In this document: positions 49,230 to 58,165 of the stretch, one piece after another | Layout: each line of letters opens with the position of its first letter | Numbering within the stretch: position 1 is the stretch's first letter | Assembly: GCF_018613835.1 (NCBI RefSeq) | Contig: NZ_JAGGPM010000035.1 | Coordinates: 1-64,000 of the forward strand | Reading direction: 5' to 3' | DNA length: 64,000 nucleotides | DNA from: Arthrobacter sp. ISL-5 | GTDB taxonomy: Bacteria > Actinomycetota > Actinomycetes > Actinomycetales > Micrococcaceae | Program-made: the position numbers and the translations under genes | Notes under the pieces: model-generated | Database searches by the model: none | What the model saw: only the letters and a program-made list of their open reading frames with translations | Told to the model about the DNA's origin: nothing

Positions 49230-50537
49230 GTGACTACTTCACCGACTTCCGTCAGCACTTCCTCCACCGTCAGCAACCAGCCGCTGGCTGAGCTCGATCC
49301 CGAGATCGCCGCAGTCCTGGACCAGGAGCTCGGCCGCCAGCGCGGCACCCTGGAAATGATCGCCTCCGAAAACTTCGCGCCGCGCGCCGTGATGGAAGCC
49401 CAGGGCTCGGTCCTGACCAACAAGTACGCCGAGGGCTACCCGGGCCGCCGCTACTACGGCGGCTGCGAGTACGTCGACATCGCCGAGCAGCTCGCAATCG
49501 ACCGCGTCAAGGCCCTGTTCGGTGCGGAATACGCCAACGTCCAGCCGCACTCCGGCGCGCAGGCCAACGCCGCCGCACTCTCCGCCATGATCACCCCCGG
49601 TGACAAGATCCTCGGCCTGTCCCTCGCGCACGGCGGCCACCTCACCCACGGCATGAAGCTCAACTTCTCCGGCAAGCTCTACAAGGTGGCTGCCTACCAG
49701 GTTGAGCAGGACAACTTCCGCATCGACATGGACAAGCTGCGCGAACAGGCCATCGCCGAAAAGCCGCAGGTGATCATCGCCGGCTGGTCCGCCTACCCGC
49801 GCCACCTCGACTTCGCCGCCTTCCGCTCCATCGCCGATGAAGTGGGCGCCCTCCTCTGGACCGACATGGCGCACTTCGCCGGCCTCGTGGCAGCAGGCCT
49901 GCACCCGAGCCCGGTGCCGCACTCCGACGTCGTCACCTCCACCGTGCACAAGACCCTCGCCGGCCCGCGCTCCGGTGTGATCCTGGCCAAGCAGGAGTGG
50001 GCCAAGAAGCTCAACTCCAACGTCTTCCCGGGACAGCAGGGCGGCCCGCTCATGCACGTCATCGCGGCGAAGGCCGTGGCCTTCAAGATCGCCGGCACCG
50101 CGGAGTTCAAGGAGCGCCAGGAGCGCGTCCTCGAAGGCGCCAAGATCATCGCCGACCGCCTCAACCAGTCCGATGTTGCCGAGGCCGGCGTCTCCGTCCT
50201 CACCGGCGGCACCGACGTGCACCTGGTCCTGGTGGACCTGCGCAACTCGCAGCTGGACGGCCAGCAGGCCGAAGACCTCCTGCACTCCGTGGGCATCACC
50301 GTCAACCGCAACGCCGTGCCGTTCGACCCCCGCCCGCCGATGGTCACCTCCGGCCTGCGCATCGGTACCCCTGCGCTGGCTACCCGCGGCTTCGGCGCGC
50401 GGGAATTCACCGAGGTCGCGGAGATCATCGCCACCGCGCTGAAGGCCGGCTCCGGCACCGACGTCGAAGCCCTGCAGGCCCGCGTGGACAAGCTCGCCGC
50501 CGACTTCCCGCTGTACCCGCAGCACGAGCAGTGGTGA
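49230..50537 (+). CDS. glyA: Serine hydroxymethyltransferase
   Basis: A 435-residue PLP enzyme interconverting serine plus THF with glycine plus 5,10-methylene-THF. The PLP-lysine lies in TSTVHKTLAGPRSGVI, and the family blocks MIASENFAPRAVMEAQGSVLTNKYAEGYPGRRYYGG and DMAHFAGLVAAG are intact. GTG 49230 is chosen: CAGGAG lies about seven bases upstream, and the longer frame lies in the riboswitch leader. Controlled by the ZTP riboswitch; folD follows at once. Confidence 0.95.
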   Translation: MTTSPTSVSTSSTVSNQPLAELDPEIAAVLDQELGRQRGTLEMIASENFAPRAVMEAQGSVLTNKYAEGYPGRRYYGGCEYVDIAEQLAIDRVKALFGAEYANVQPHSGAQANAAALSAMITPGDKILGLSLAHGGHLTHGMKLNFSGKLYKVAAYQVEQDNFRIDMDKLREQAIAEKPQVIIAGWSAYPRHLDFAAFRSIADEVGALLWTDMAHFAGLVAAGLHPSPVPHSDVVTSTVHKTLAGPRSGVILAKQEWAKKLNSNVFPGQQGGPLMHVIAAKAVAFKIAGTAEFKERQERVLEGAKIIADRLNQSDVAEAGVSVLTGGTDVHLVLVDLRNSQLDGQQAEDLLHSVGITVNRNAVPFDPRPPMVTSGLRIGTPALATRGFGAREFTEVAEIIATALKAGSGTDVEALQARVDKLAADFPLYPQHEQW

Positions 50538-50545
50538 ACCCATCC

Positions 50546-51439
50546 ATGGCGCAGACCGCGAAGATCCTTGATGGCAAGGCAGCCGCTGCCGCCATCAAAT
50601 CCGAGCTGGCTGAGCGTGTCGCGGCCCTAAAGGCCCGCGGCGTCACCCCTGGGATTGCCACCGTGCTCGTGGGCGCAGACCCGGCGTCGCAGCTGTACGT
50701 GTCCATGAAGCACAAGCAGTCTGTGGAGATCGGGATGAACTCGATCCAGCGTGAGCTTCCGGCGGATGCCACCCAGGCCCAGGTTGAGGCCCTCATTGAC
50801 GAACTCAATGCGGACCCCGCCTGCCACGGTTACATCGTGCAGCTGCCGCTGCCCAAGCACCTGGACACCGACGCCATCCTCGAGCGGATCGACCCCGCCA
50901 AGGATGCCGACGGCCTGCACCCGACCAACCTTGGCCGGCTGGTGCTCAACGTCAACGGCGAGATCACCTCGCCGCTGCCGTGCACGCCCCGCGGCGTCAT
51001 CGAGCTCCTGGAGCGCAACGGCTACAGCCTCGCGGGCAAGCACGTCGTGGTGGTCGGCCGCGGCGTCACGATCGGCCGCTCGATCGGCCTGCTGCTCACC
51101 CGACGGGCCGTGAACGCCACTGTGACGCTCACTCACACCGGCACCAAGAACCTCTCGGAGCTGCTGCGGCAGGCGGACGTCATTGTGGGCGCGGCGGGTG
51201 CCAAGCACATCGTCAAGGCTGCGGACGTGAAGCCCGGCGCTGCCTTGCTCGACGTCGGTGTCACCCGTGAAACGGACCCCGAGACGGGAAAGAGCAAGGT
51301 CCAGGGCGACATTGATCCCGCCGCTGCCGAGGTGGCCGGCTGGATTTCGCCGAACCCCGGTGGCGTCGGCCCCATGACCGTGGCGCTGCTTATGACCAAC
51401 GTGGTCGAAGCCGCGGAACGCAAAGCGGGCCTGGCCTAG
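50546..51439 (+). CDS. folD: Methylenetetrahydrofolate dehydrogenase/cyclohydrolase
   Basis: A 297-residue bifunctional enzyme converting 5,10-methylene-THF to 10-formyl-THF. The family motifs YVSMKHKQSVEIGM (catalytic Tyr and Lys), YIVQLPLPKHL and HVVVVGRGVTIGRSIGLLL (Rossmann) are present. The ATG at 50546 is eight bases after the glyA stop; a GTG at 50534 overlapping the glyA stop (GTGA) is an alternative giving four more residues. Second gene of the riboswitch operon; a hairpin follows. Confidence 0.94.
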   Translation: MAQTAKILDGKAAAAAIKSELAERVAALKARGVTPGIATVLVGADPASQLYVSMKHKQSVEIGMNSIQRELPADATQAQVEALIDELNADPACHGYIVQLPLPKHLDTDAILERIDPAKDADGLHPTNLGRLVLNVNGEITSPLPCTPRGVIELLERNGYSLAGKHVVVVGRGVTIGRSIGLLLTRRAVNATVTLTHTGTKNLSELLRQADVIVGAAGAKHIVKAADVKPGAALLDVGVTRETDPETGKSKVQGDIDPAAAEVAGWISPNPGGVGPMTVALLMTNVVEAAERKAGLA

Positions 51440-51465
51440 GTTGCCCCAAGCTCAACCAGCGACAC

Positions 51466-51503
51466 CGTAGGGCGCCTACTCCTCTGGGAGTAGGCGCCCT
51501 ACG
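51466..51503 (+). terminator. Hairpin terminator after folD
   Basis: CGTAGGGCGCCTACTCC pairs perfectly with GGAGTAGGCGCCCTACG around a four-base loop. No U-run follows, so termination may be weak or factor-assisted. A dispersed repeat fragment (CCAAGCTCAACC) lies at 51447. Confidence 0.75.
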
Positions 51504-51549
51504 CCGTTAAGCAGACGACGGCCGGCACCTCCGCGGCTAGGCTCGGACT

Positions 51550-52734
51550 ATGCAGCGCCGTTTCCGTGGACCGCCCACCGCCGTCATCGTGATCGCGGTG
51601 GCCATGGTCCAGGTTGTCGGCACGGTCTTCGCCTCCGCGAGGCAGCCGGACCACCGGCCGCTGGACGCCGTGGCATTCGCCCTGCTGCTGCTGGGGCCGG
51701 CCGCATTGTCACTCCGGCGGCGTGCCCCGCTGGTCATGCTTCCCACCGCGGCAGCGGCCGTGGCGGCATATCTGGCGTTCGGTTACGCATGGGGTCCGGT
51801 GTTCCTGTCGCTGGCGCTGGCCATCGTGTTCTCCGCGGCAGCCGGCAAGCGCTGGCAAACCTGGGCCGTGGCGGGAGCATGTGGGGCGGCGCTGGTGGCC
51901 GTGTCATTCTCACGCGGTGACGAGGCCGGGTTGCTCCGGGCCTTCGCCGGCACCGCGTGGCTGGCCATCCTGGTGCTCCTGGGGGAGGGCGCAAGGCTCC
52001 GGGGCGAACGCGTGGCCGAACGGCGCCGGCAGCGGGAGGCCCGGGAGCAGGCGGCCCGCGACGAGTACCGCCTCACCCTCGCCCGCGACATCCATGACGT
52101 CGTAGCGCATTCGCTGTCCCTGATCAATGTCCGAGCGTCGGTGGCTCTCCATCTGGGCGAGAAGGATCCCGAGCAGTTCCGCCCGGCGCTGGAAGCCATC
52201 AAAGCCGCAAGCAAGGATTCGCTCGCCGAGATCCGGCAGCTCCTCGGCGTCCTCCGCGACGACGCCCCGCTCAGCCCGGCGCCTCCGCCGCGGCTGTCGC
52301 GGATCCCCGAGCTAACGGACAATGCCCGGCGCGCGGGGCTGGAGGTCAGCCTGAGCCAGCCGGATCCCGAGGTCGCCTCGAAGCTGCCCGACGTGGTCCA
52401 GGAGGCGGCCTACCGGATTGTCCAGGAGGCCCTGACGAACGTGGTGCGGCACGCCGGAGCCCGGCAGGCCGCCGTCGTCCTCGCCGTTCAGGCCGCCGCA
52501 ACAGCGCCGGCCACCGGCGCCGGACTGCTCACCGTGACTATTGACGACGACGGCGCCGGCGCGGCCGGAGTGCCGGACGGCAACGGCGTGACGGGGATGC
52601 GCGAACGGACATCCGCTTTGGGCGGCACGCTGGAGCTGGCTCCGCTGGATCCGGGCTGGCGGGTCCGGGCCGTGATCCTGCTGCCGGATGTGAACGCCGC
52701 GGAGGCCTCCCGGACCTTGGACGGCCGGCCATGA
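51550..52734 (+). CDS. Sensor histidine kinase (HisKA_3, NarL-type system)
   Basis: A 394-residue membrane kinase with four to five N-terminal membrane helices (about residues 10-140), then a dimerisation/phosphoacceptor region with His in LARDIHDVVAHSLS, and a C-terminal HATPase domain (QEALTNVVRHAGA N-box, DDDGAGAAG and GNGVTGMRER G-boxes). DesK-like build. The ATG of the response regulator overlaps its stop (ATGA). The signal is unknown; no target operon is obvious. Confidence 0.92.
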   Translation: MQRRFRGPPTAVIVIAVAMVQVVGTVFASARQPDHRPLDAVAFALLLLGPAALSLRRRAPLVMLPTAAAAVAAYLAFGYAWGPVFLSLALAIVFSAAAGKRWQTWAVAGACGAALVAVSFSRGDEAGLLRAFAGTAWLAILVLLGEGARLRGERVAERRRQREAREQAARDEYRLTLARDIHDVVAHSLSLINVRASVALHLGEKDPEQFRPALEAIKAASKDSLAEIRQLLGVLRDDAPLSPAPPPRLSRIPELTDNARRAGLEVSLSQPDPEVASKLPDVVQEAAYRIVQEALTNVVRHAGARQAAVVLAVQAAATAPATGAGLLTVTIDDDGAGAAGVPDGNGVTGMRERTSALGGTLELAPLDPGWRVRAVILLPDVNAAEASRTLDGRP

Positions 52735-53396
52735 TCCGCATCCTGCTGGCGGACGACCAGACCCTCATCCGCGCCGGCTTCCGCGCCCTGCTGAACGCGG
52801 AGCCGGACATGACGGTGGTGGCCGAGTGCGGCACCGGCCGCGATGCCGTGCGGCTGGCGGCCCGTGAGCATCCCGACGTGGTGCTGATGGATATCCGCAT
52901 GCCGGACGGCGACGGGCTCGAGGCCACACGGCAGATCATGGCCGGCACGGACCTCGCCGGCACGCGGATCATCATCCTGACCACGTTTGAACTCGACGAA
53001 TACATCGCGGAGGCCGTGCGCGCCGGAGCGGCCGGGTTCCTGGTGAAGGACACCGAGCCCGAGGAGCTGCTCCGTGCCGTGCGGGTGGTCCACGACGGCG
53101 ACGCGCTGCTGTCGCCGTCGGTCACCCGCCGCATCATGGCCCAGCTCGCGGTGCAGTCGCGGGCGGCGGCACAGCCGGCCTCCCTGGACCAGATCACGGA
53201 GCGCGAACGCGAGGTCCTGCGGCTCGTGGGCGAAGGCCTGAACAACGCCGAGATCGCCGAGCGGCTGTTCATCACACCGCTCACGGCCAAGACCCACGTC
53301 TCCCGGATCATGACCAAGTTGCTGGTCCGGGACCGGGCGCAGCTGGTGGTGCTGGCCTACGAATCCGGGCTGGTGCGTCCGGGCTGGGCCGGCTGA
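52731..53396 (+). CDS. LuxR/NarL-family response regulator
   Basis: A 221-residue regulator: receiver domain with acidic pocket LADDQ, phospho-Asp near residue 54 (VVLMDIRMPDGDG), and Lys in LVKDTEPEEL, followed by a LuxR-type HTH (LTEREREVLRLVGEGLNNAEIAERLFITPLTAKTHVSRIMTKL pattern, about residues 155-200). Partner of the upstream kinase by four-base overlap. Confidence 0.94.
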   Translation: MIRILLADDQTLIRAGFRALLNAEPDMTVVAECGTGRDAVRLAAREHPDVVLMDIRMPDGDGLEATRQIMAGTDLAGTRIIILTTFELDEYIAEAVRAGAAGFLVKDTEPEELLRAVRVVHDGDALLSPSVTRRIMAQLAVQSRAAAQPASLDQITEREREVLRLVGEGLNNAEIAERLFITPLTAKTHVSRIMTKLLVRDRAQLVVLAYESGLVRPGWAG

Positions 53397-53552
53397 CGGC
53401 GGCACCGCCGGAGGGCGCAGGCGCGGGCCTCCCGCCGGAGTACGCGGACCGCCGAAGGTGACTCCCGGCGGCGGACGCCAGGCGGGCGCGGCGCGGCCAG
53501 ACTCGATGCAGAGCCGAAATACGGCCCTGTACTGAGAGTTTGGACGATTGAA

Positions 53553-53855
53553 ATGCTTACCGACCTTGCCACCACCGTTACGGCAGCGGCCTCCCGGCTT
53601 CCTGCCGACCTCGCAGCCCACGGACCTTGGGACGGCGCCGGCGGATTCTCGCCGTGGTTCCTGCTGTTCCCGCTGTTCTGGATCCTGGTCATTGGGCTGT
53701 TTATCTTCATAGCCCGGCGTACCTGGCGGCGGAACCACGAATGGGCCACTGCCCGGGGCGGGGAAAGCCTCCTGCGGGAGCGCTACGCACGCGGTGAAAT
53801 CAATGAATCGGAGTACCGCGAGCGGCTTCAGGTGCTGCGCGGCGACCAAAAATAG
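53553..53855 (+). CDS. SHOCT-domain membrane protein
   Basis: A 100-residue protein with one membrane helix (about residues 36-56, WFLLFPLFWILVIGLFIFIARR) and a C-terminal SHOCT domain (LLRERYARGEINESEYRERLQVL). SHOCT tails are oligomerisation or binding modules in many small membrane proteins. It follows the two-component system by 156 bases and may be a target, as in similar loci; this is inference. Confidence 0.8.
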   Translation: MLTDLATTVTAAASRLPADLAAHGPWDGAGGFSPWFLLFPLFWILVIGLFIFIARRTWRRNHEWATARGGESLLRERYARGEINESEYRERLQVLRGDQK

Positions 53856-53952
53856 GACCGGTTCAGGGGCGCCTGGCGGGGCTACGGACAACGAATGGAT
53901 TTTTCGAGACCGGGCTATTCCTTTGACCTCCTGCGCGTACTAGCTTAGGGGG

Positions 53953-54948
53953 GTGCCCGAACTCCATTCCGCTCAAGAAACGTCCAAGAAGCCTGTGCCC
54001 GCCAAAGCCGCCGGAGCCGCTCCGCCGCAGTACGTGATCACCGCGGAAAACCTGACCAAGACCTACGGCGACGTCACCGCCGTCGACGGTATTTCCTTCA
54101 GCGTTCCCGCGGGGGAGTCGTTCGGGCTGCTCGGCCCGAACGGTGCCGGCAAGTCCACCACCATGAAGATGATCGGCGGGGTGGCCCAGCGCACCTCGGG
54201 CAGCCTGACCATCATGGGCCTTGACCCCGAACAGCACGGGCCGGAGGTCCGCGCCCACCTGGGCGTGGTGCCGCAGCAGGACAACCTGGACGAGGAACTC
54301 AAGGTCCGGGACAACCTCCTGGTCTACGGGCGCTATTTCGGCCTGCCGATGAGCTACCTCAGGCCCAAGGCGGACGAGCTCCTGGAATTCGCGCAGCTCA
54401 CGGACAAGGCCAAATCCAAGGTGGACGCGCTGTCCGGCGGCATGAAACGCCGCCTGACCATCGCGCGTTCGCTCATCAACGAGCCCCGCATCCTCCTTCT
54501 TGACGAACCCACCACGGGCCTTGACCCGCAGGCGCGGCACATCCTTTGGGACCGCCTGTTCAGGCTCAAGGAACAGGGCGTCACGCTGATCCTCACCACG
54601 CACTACATGGACGAGGCCGAGCAGCTCTGCGACCGGCTCATCGTGGTGGACAAGGGCAGGATCATGGCGGAAGGATCGCCGGCCAGCCTGATCCGCGAGT
54701 ACTCCACCCGCGAGGTCCTCGAGCTGAGGTTCGGCTCCGAGCGCAACGCCAGCATCGCCGCGGAACTCGAAGGCATCGGCGAACGGCTGGAGACCCTTCC
54801 CGACCGTGTCCTTATCTACACGAACGACGGCGAGGGGGCCCTGGAGGAAGTCTCCGGCCGCGGCCTGCGCCCGCTCGCCTCGCTGGTGCGCAGGTCGTCG
54901 CTGGAGGACGTCTTCCTCCGGCTCACCGGCAGGAGCCTCGTTGACTGA
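53953..54948 (+). CDS. ABC-2 exporter ATPase (DrrA-like)
   Basis: A 331-residue ATPase with Walker A GPNGAGKST (about residues 67-75), Q-loop VPQQDNLDEEL, signature LSGGMKRRLTIARSL, Walker B LLLDEPTTGLDPQARH and H-loop TTHYMDEAEQL. The C-terminal extension is typical of daunorubicin-resistance-type and Nod-type exporters. The GTG start follows AGGGGG almost directly, so initiation may be leaderless or from an atypically close site. First gene of a three-gene ABC-2 operon. Confidence 0.9.
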   Translation: MPELHSAQETSKKPVPAKAAGAAPPQYVITAENLTKTYGDVTAVDGISFSVPAGESFGLLGPNGAGKSTTMKMIGGVAQRTSGSLTIMGLDPEQHGPEVRAHLGVVPQQDNLDEELKVRDNLLVYGRYFGLPMSYLRPKADELLEFAQLTDKAKSKVDALSGGMKRRLTIARSLINEPRILLLDEPTTGLDPQARHILWDRLFRLKEQGVTLILTTHYMDEAEQLCDRLIVVDKGRIMAEGSPASLIREYSTREVLELRFGSERNASIAAELEGIGERLETLPDRVLIYTNDGEGALEEVSGRGLRPLASLVRRSSLEDVFLRLTGRSLVD

Positions 54949-55813
54949 GCCGTCTTTTGCCGAGGACATCACGGGAAGTCCGACGGCGGCACCTCCTTTG
55001 CGTGCCCACTCGCCGGAGGTTTCCGCTGCCAAGGCCCGCCGGTGGGGCGCGTTCTACTACGCCGAGCAGGTCCTGCGCGTCATGAAGGGGTACGGCTGGT
55101 CCATCTTCCTCTACAGCGTGGGGCAGCCCGCGGCCTACCTGTTTGCCATGGGCGTCGGCCTGGCCACCCTCGTGGACACCAACACAACCGTCTTCGGTGG
55201 CGTGAGCTACATCGCCTTCATTGCCCCTGCCCTGCTCATCTCCGCCGCCGTCATGACAGCGGCCACCGAGTTCACCTTCCCGGTGATGGACGGCTTCAGA
55301 TGGCGCCGGGTCTACTACGCGCCCCATGCCTCCCCGCTGACCCCGGAGCAGATAGCGGGCGGACAGATCATCGCCGTGACCTTCCGCTTCCTGCTGCAGT
55401 CCGTCATCTACTTCGTCATCGTGGCGATGTTCGGAGCGTCGCCCAGCGGCTGGGGCTGGGGATCCGTGGTGGTGGCGACACTCGCCGGGCTCTCTTTCGG
55501 GCTGCCACTGATGGCCTACGCCGCCAGCATCAAGGAGGACAAAGGCCAGTTCGCCATGGTCATGCGGTTCATCGTGATGCCGCTGTTCCTGTTCTCCGGG
55601 ACCTTTTTCCCGCTGGATACGCTGCCCGTGGTGGTCCGCTGGATCGGCTGGATCTCGCCCATCTGGCACGGCACCGAGCTGGGCCGTGTCATGACCTACG
55701 GCTACGAGGAATCCCCGGTGCTGACCATCGTCCACGTCGTCTTCCTGCTGGGGCTCGCCTGGCTGGGCTGGGTCCTCACCAAGCGCCAATTCGTCAAGAG
55801 GATGGGGCAGTGA
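54941..55813 (+). CDS. ABC-2 type permease subunit 1
   Basis: A 290-residue ABC-2 permease with six membrane helices. The TTG at 54941 is chosen: AGGAG lies six bases upstream and the frame overlaps the ATPase stop by eight bases. The conserved helix pair PLFLFSGTFFPLDTLP...IGWISPIWHGTELGR is the ABC-2 signature region. Forms a heterodimer with subunit 2. Substrate unknown. Confidence 0.88.
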   Translation: MTEPSFAEDITGSPTAAPPLRAHSPEVSAAKARRWGAFYYAEQVLRVMKGYGWSIFLYSVGQPAAYLFAMGVGLATLVDTNTTVFGGVSYIAFIAPALLISAAVMTAATEFTFPVMDGFRWRRVYYAPHASPLTPEQIAGGQIIAVTFRFLLQSVIYFVIVAMFGASPSGWGWGSVVVATLAGLSFGLPLMAYAASIKEDKGQFAMVMRFIVMPLFLFSGTFFPLDTLPVVVRWIGWISPIWHGTELGRVMTYGYEESPVLTIVHVVFLLGLAWLGWVLTKRQFVKRMGQ

Positions 55814-56643
55814 CAGTCCTGACCCAGGGCCACAGCGTCACCGAAGAGGCCCGGAACCGGCGCTTCGGCCCGCTGTACTCGCGCAACGCCAGGGCCGTGA
55901 TCAGCCGCGGGCTGATGGCCACCAAGAGCAGCAACTGGATGGTCATGCTGTCCGGGTTCTTCGAGCCCGTGCTGTTCCTCCTCTCCATGGGGGTGGGCAT
56001 GGGCGCCGTGGTGGGCTCCGTCCAAGGGCCGGGCGGCCAGGAGATCAGTTACGCCGCGTACATCGCGCCCGCCCTGCTCGCCGTCTCAGCCATGAACGGG
56101 GCGGCGTACGACTCAACGTGGAACGTCTTCTTCAAGATGAACTTCGCCAAGCTCTACCAGGGCATGCTCTACACCTCGCTGGGGCCGCTGGACGTGGCGA
56201 TGGGGGAGATCTTCCTGGCGCTGCTGCGCGGGCTGTTGTATGCCACGGGGTTCACCGCCGTCATGGGCCTCATGGGACTGATCACCACGCCGTGGGCCCT
56301 CCTGATGGTTCCCGCCTCGGTCCTCATCGCCTTCGGCTTTGCCAGCTTCGGCATGGGCATCACCAGCTTCATGAAGACGTTCCAGCAGATGGACTGGATC
56401 AACTTCATCATGCTGCCCATGTTCCTGTTCAGCGCCACCTTCTACCCGCTCAGCGTGTACCCGGAGTACATCCAGTGGCTGATCCAGGCGATGCCGCTGT
56501 GGCACGGCGTTGAGCTGCTCCGGCAGATCAGCGCGGCCACCTTCACCCCGGCAACCGCGATCCACATCGGCTACTACGTGGTGATGATCGTGCTGGGGCT
56601 CATGCTGACCACCGGCAGGCTCAGGAGCCTGTTCCTCAAGTAG
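55810..56643 (+). CDS. ABC-2 type permease subunit 2
   Basis: A 277-residue ABC-2 permease with six helices, homologous in layout to subunit 1 (MLPMFLFSATFYPLSVYPEYIQWLIQAMPLWHGVELLRQ). The GTG overlaps the preceding stop (GTGA). Two related permeases with one ATPase suggest a heterodimeric exporter for a lipid, polysaccharide precursor or drug. Confidence 0.88.
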   Translation: MTVLTQGHSVTEEARNRRFGPLYSRNARAVISRGLMATKSSNWMVMLSGFFEPVLFLLSMGVGMGAVVGSVQGPGGQEISYAAYIAPALLAVSAMNGAAYDSTWNVFFKMNFAKLYQGMLYTSLGPLDVAMGEIFLALLRGLLYATGFTAVMGLMGLITTPWALLMVPASVLIAFGFASFGMGITSFMKTFQQMDWINFIMLPMFLFSATFYPLSVYPEYIQWLIQAMPLWHGVELLRQISAATFTPATAIHIGYYVVMIVLGLMLTTGRLRSLFLK

Positions 56644-56740
56644 CTGTCCGCCCGATGTCCGCAAGGCGTTGTTCGCAAGGCGTTGTTCGCCGGGGGTGTA
56701 AGCGTGCGGGGCCGGTCCGCGGGTTTGAGACAATGGGTGC

Positions 56741-57304
56741 ATGCAATCTCTGGGCAGCCCCAAATCTTCGTCCCACCCGGCCAAGGGCGGATTCTCCATG
56801 TTCCGCATCAGCGGTCCCGGCCTGATGGTCCTGGTCACGGCGTTCGTGGTGGCCGTCATCTTTGCCGCCAACCAGAACGACGTCGTGGGCTGGGTCGTGG
56901 CCGTCATCGCACTGTTCTGGCTGCTGCTGGCATCCTTCGTGGTTTTCAGCATCCAAAAGGCCGCCAAGAAGGCGGGAGCGAAGCTCTCCGAGGCGCACAA
57001 CGCATTCAACGCGGCTGCCGGGCGTGCGCCGTCAAGCGTGTCCACGGACCAGGGCGGAACCCGGCTCGTGCGCGAACGCGGCGAAGCCGAGGAAATCCGG
57101 GATATGAAGCTCGACCACTCCTTCAAGATCGTGCAGGTCCAGGTGCGCGTGGTGGAGCAGGAGCGTGCCAAGGGCGCCGCCGCGGACCAGGACACCATCC
57201 GCCGCGCCCTGGAGACCATCGAGATCACGGCCACCAACGCCCGTGACATGATCAAGTCCTCCGGCGACTCCGGTGAGCCCGTGACCGGAACCATCATCGA
57301 CTAG
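56741..57304 (+). CDS. Conserved membrane protein of unknown function
   Basis: A 187-residue protein with two membrane helices (about residues 26-46 and 50-72), followed by a charged cytoplasmic helical region (residues 75-187) rich in Glu/Arg/Ala. It sits directly before xthA with ten bases between its stop and that gene's preferred GTG. No family recognised. Confidence 0.7.
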   Translation: MQSLGSPKSSSHPAKGGFSMFRISGPGLMVLVTAFVVAVIFAANQNDVVGWVVAVIALFWLLLASFVVFSIQKAAKKAGAKLSEAHNAFNAAAGRAPSSVSTDQGGTRLVRERGEAEEIRDMKLDHSFKIVQVQVRVVEQERAKGAAADQDTIRRALETIEITATNARDMIKSSGDSGEPVTGTIID

Positions 57305-57314
57305 AGTGGAGCGG

Positions 57315-58148
57315 GTGAGCTCGGCATTGAAGAAGGACCACCTTCGCATCGCAACAGTCAACGTAAACGGCCTTCGCGCTGCCTACAAGAAGGGCATGGC
57401 CGAGTGGCTGGCACCCCGCGAGGTGGACATCCTCACCCTGCAGGAGGTCCGCGCGCCTGACGCGATCGTCCACCAGCTCCTTGGTGAAGGGTGGCACATC
57501 CTGCACGCCGAGGCCGAGGCCAAGGGCCGTGCCGGCGTCGCCATTGCCTCCCGGACGGAGCCGGTCGCCACGCGCACGCACATCGGCGATGACTACTTCG
57601 CCACGGCCGGACGCTGGGTGGAAGCGGACTTCCGGGTCACGGACGCTGCGGGCAATCCTGCCCAGCTGACCGTGGTGAGCGCCTACGTGCACTCGGGCGA
57701 GGCCGACACCCCCAAGCAGGTGGACAAGTACCGTTTCCTGGACGTCATGACCGCCCGCCTGACCGAGCTGTCCAAGCACAGCGACCACGCGCTGGTCACG
57801 GGGGACCTGAACGTGGGCCACACCGAGCTGGACATCAAGAACTGGAAGGGCAACGTCAAGCGTGCGGGCTTCCTTCCGGAGGAGCGTGCCTACTTTGACC
57901 GCTTCTTCAGCGAGGAAATCGGCTGGAAGGATGTTCACAGGGGCCTGGCGGGTAACGTCAACGGCCCCTACACTTGGTGGTCGCAGCGTGGCCAGGCCTT
58001 CGACAACGACTCGGGCTGGCGCATCGACTACCACATGGCCACCCCGGACCTCGCCGCCGCAGCCGTTTCGGCCGTCGTTGACCGGGCTCCCTCGTGGGAC
58101 ACACGTTTCTCTGACCATGCACCGCTGGTAGTGGACTACCAGCTCTAG
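57315..58148 (+). CDS. xthA: Exodeoxyribonuclease III
   Basis: A 277-residue AP endonuclease/3'-5' exonuclease of base-excision repair. Motifs of the EEP family are clear: RIATVNVNGLRAA, LTLQEVRAP (metal Glu), GDLNVGHTELDIKNWKGN, and the C-terminal WRIDYHMATPDL and SDHAPLVVDYQL (catalytic Asp-His). GTG 57315 is favoured (GGAG just upstream); GTG 57306 would add three residues. Confidence 0.93.
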   Translation: MSSALKKDHLRIATVNVNGLRAAYKKGMAEWLAPREVDILTLQEVRAPDAIVHQLLGEGWHILHAEAEAKGRAGVAIASRTEPVATRTHIGDDYFATAGRWVEADFRVTDAAGNPAQLTVVSAYVHSGEADTPKQVDKYRFLDVMTARLTELSKHSDHALVTGDLNVGHTELDIKNWKGNVKRAGFLPEERAYFDRFFSEEIGWKDVHRGLAGNVNGPYTWWSQRGQAFDNDSGWRIDYHMATPDLAAAAVSAVVDRAPSWDTRFSDHAPLVVDYQL

Positions 58149-58165
58149 TCTTAAGGCTTCGACGA

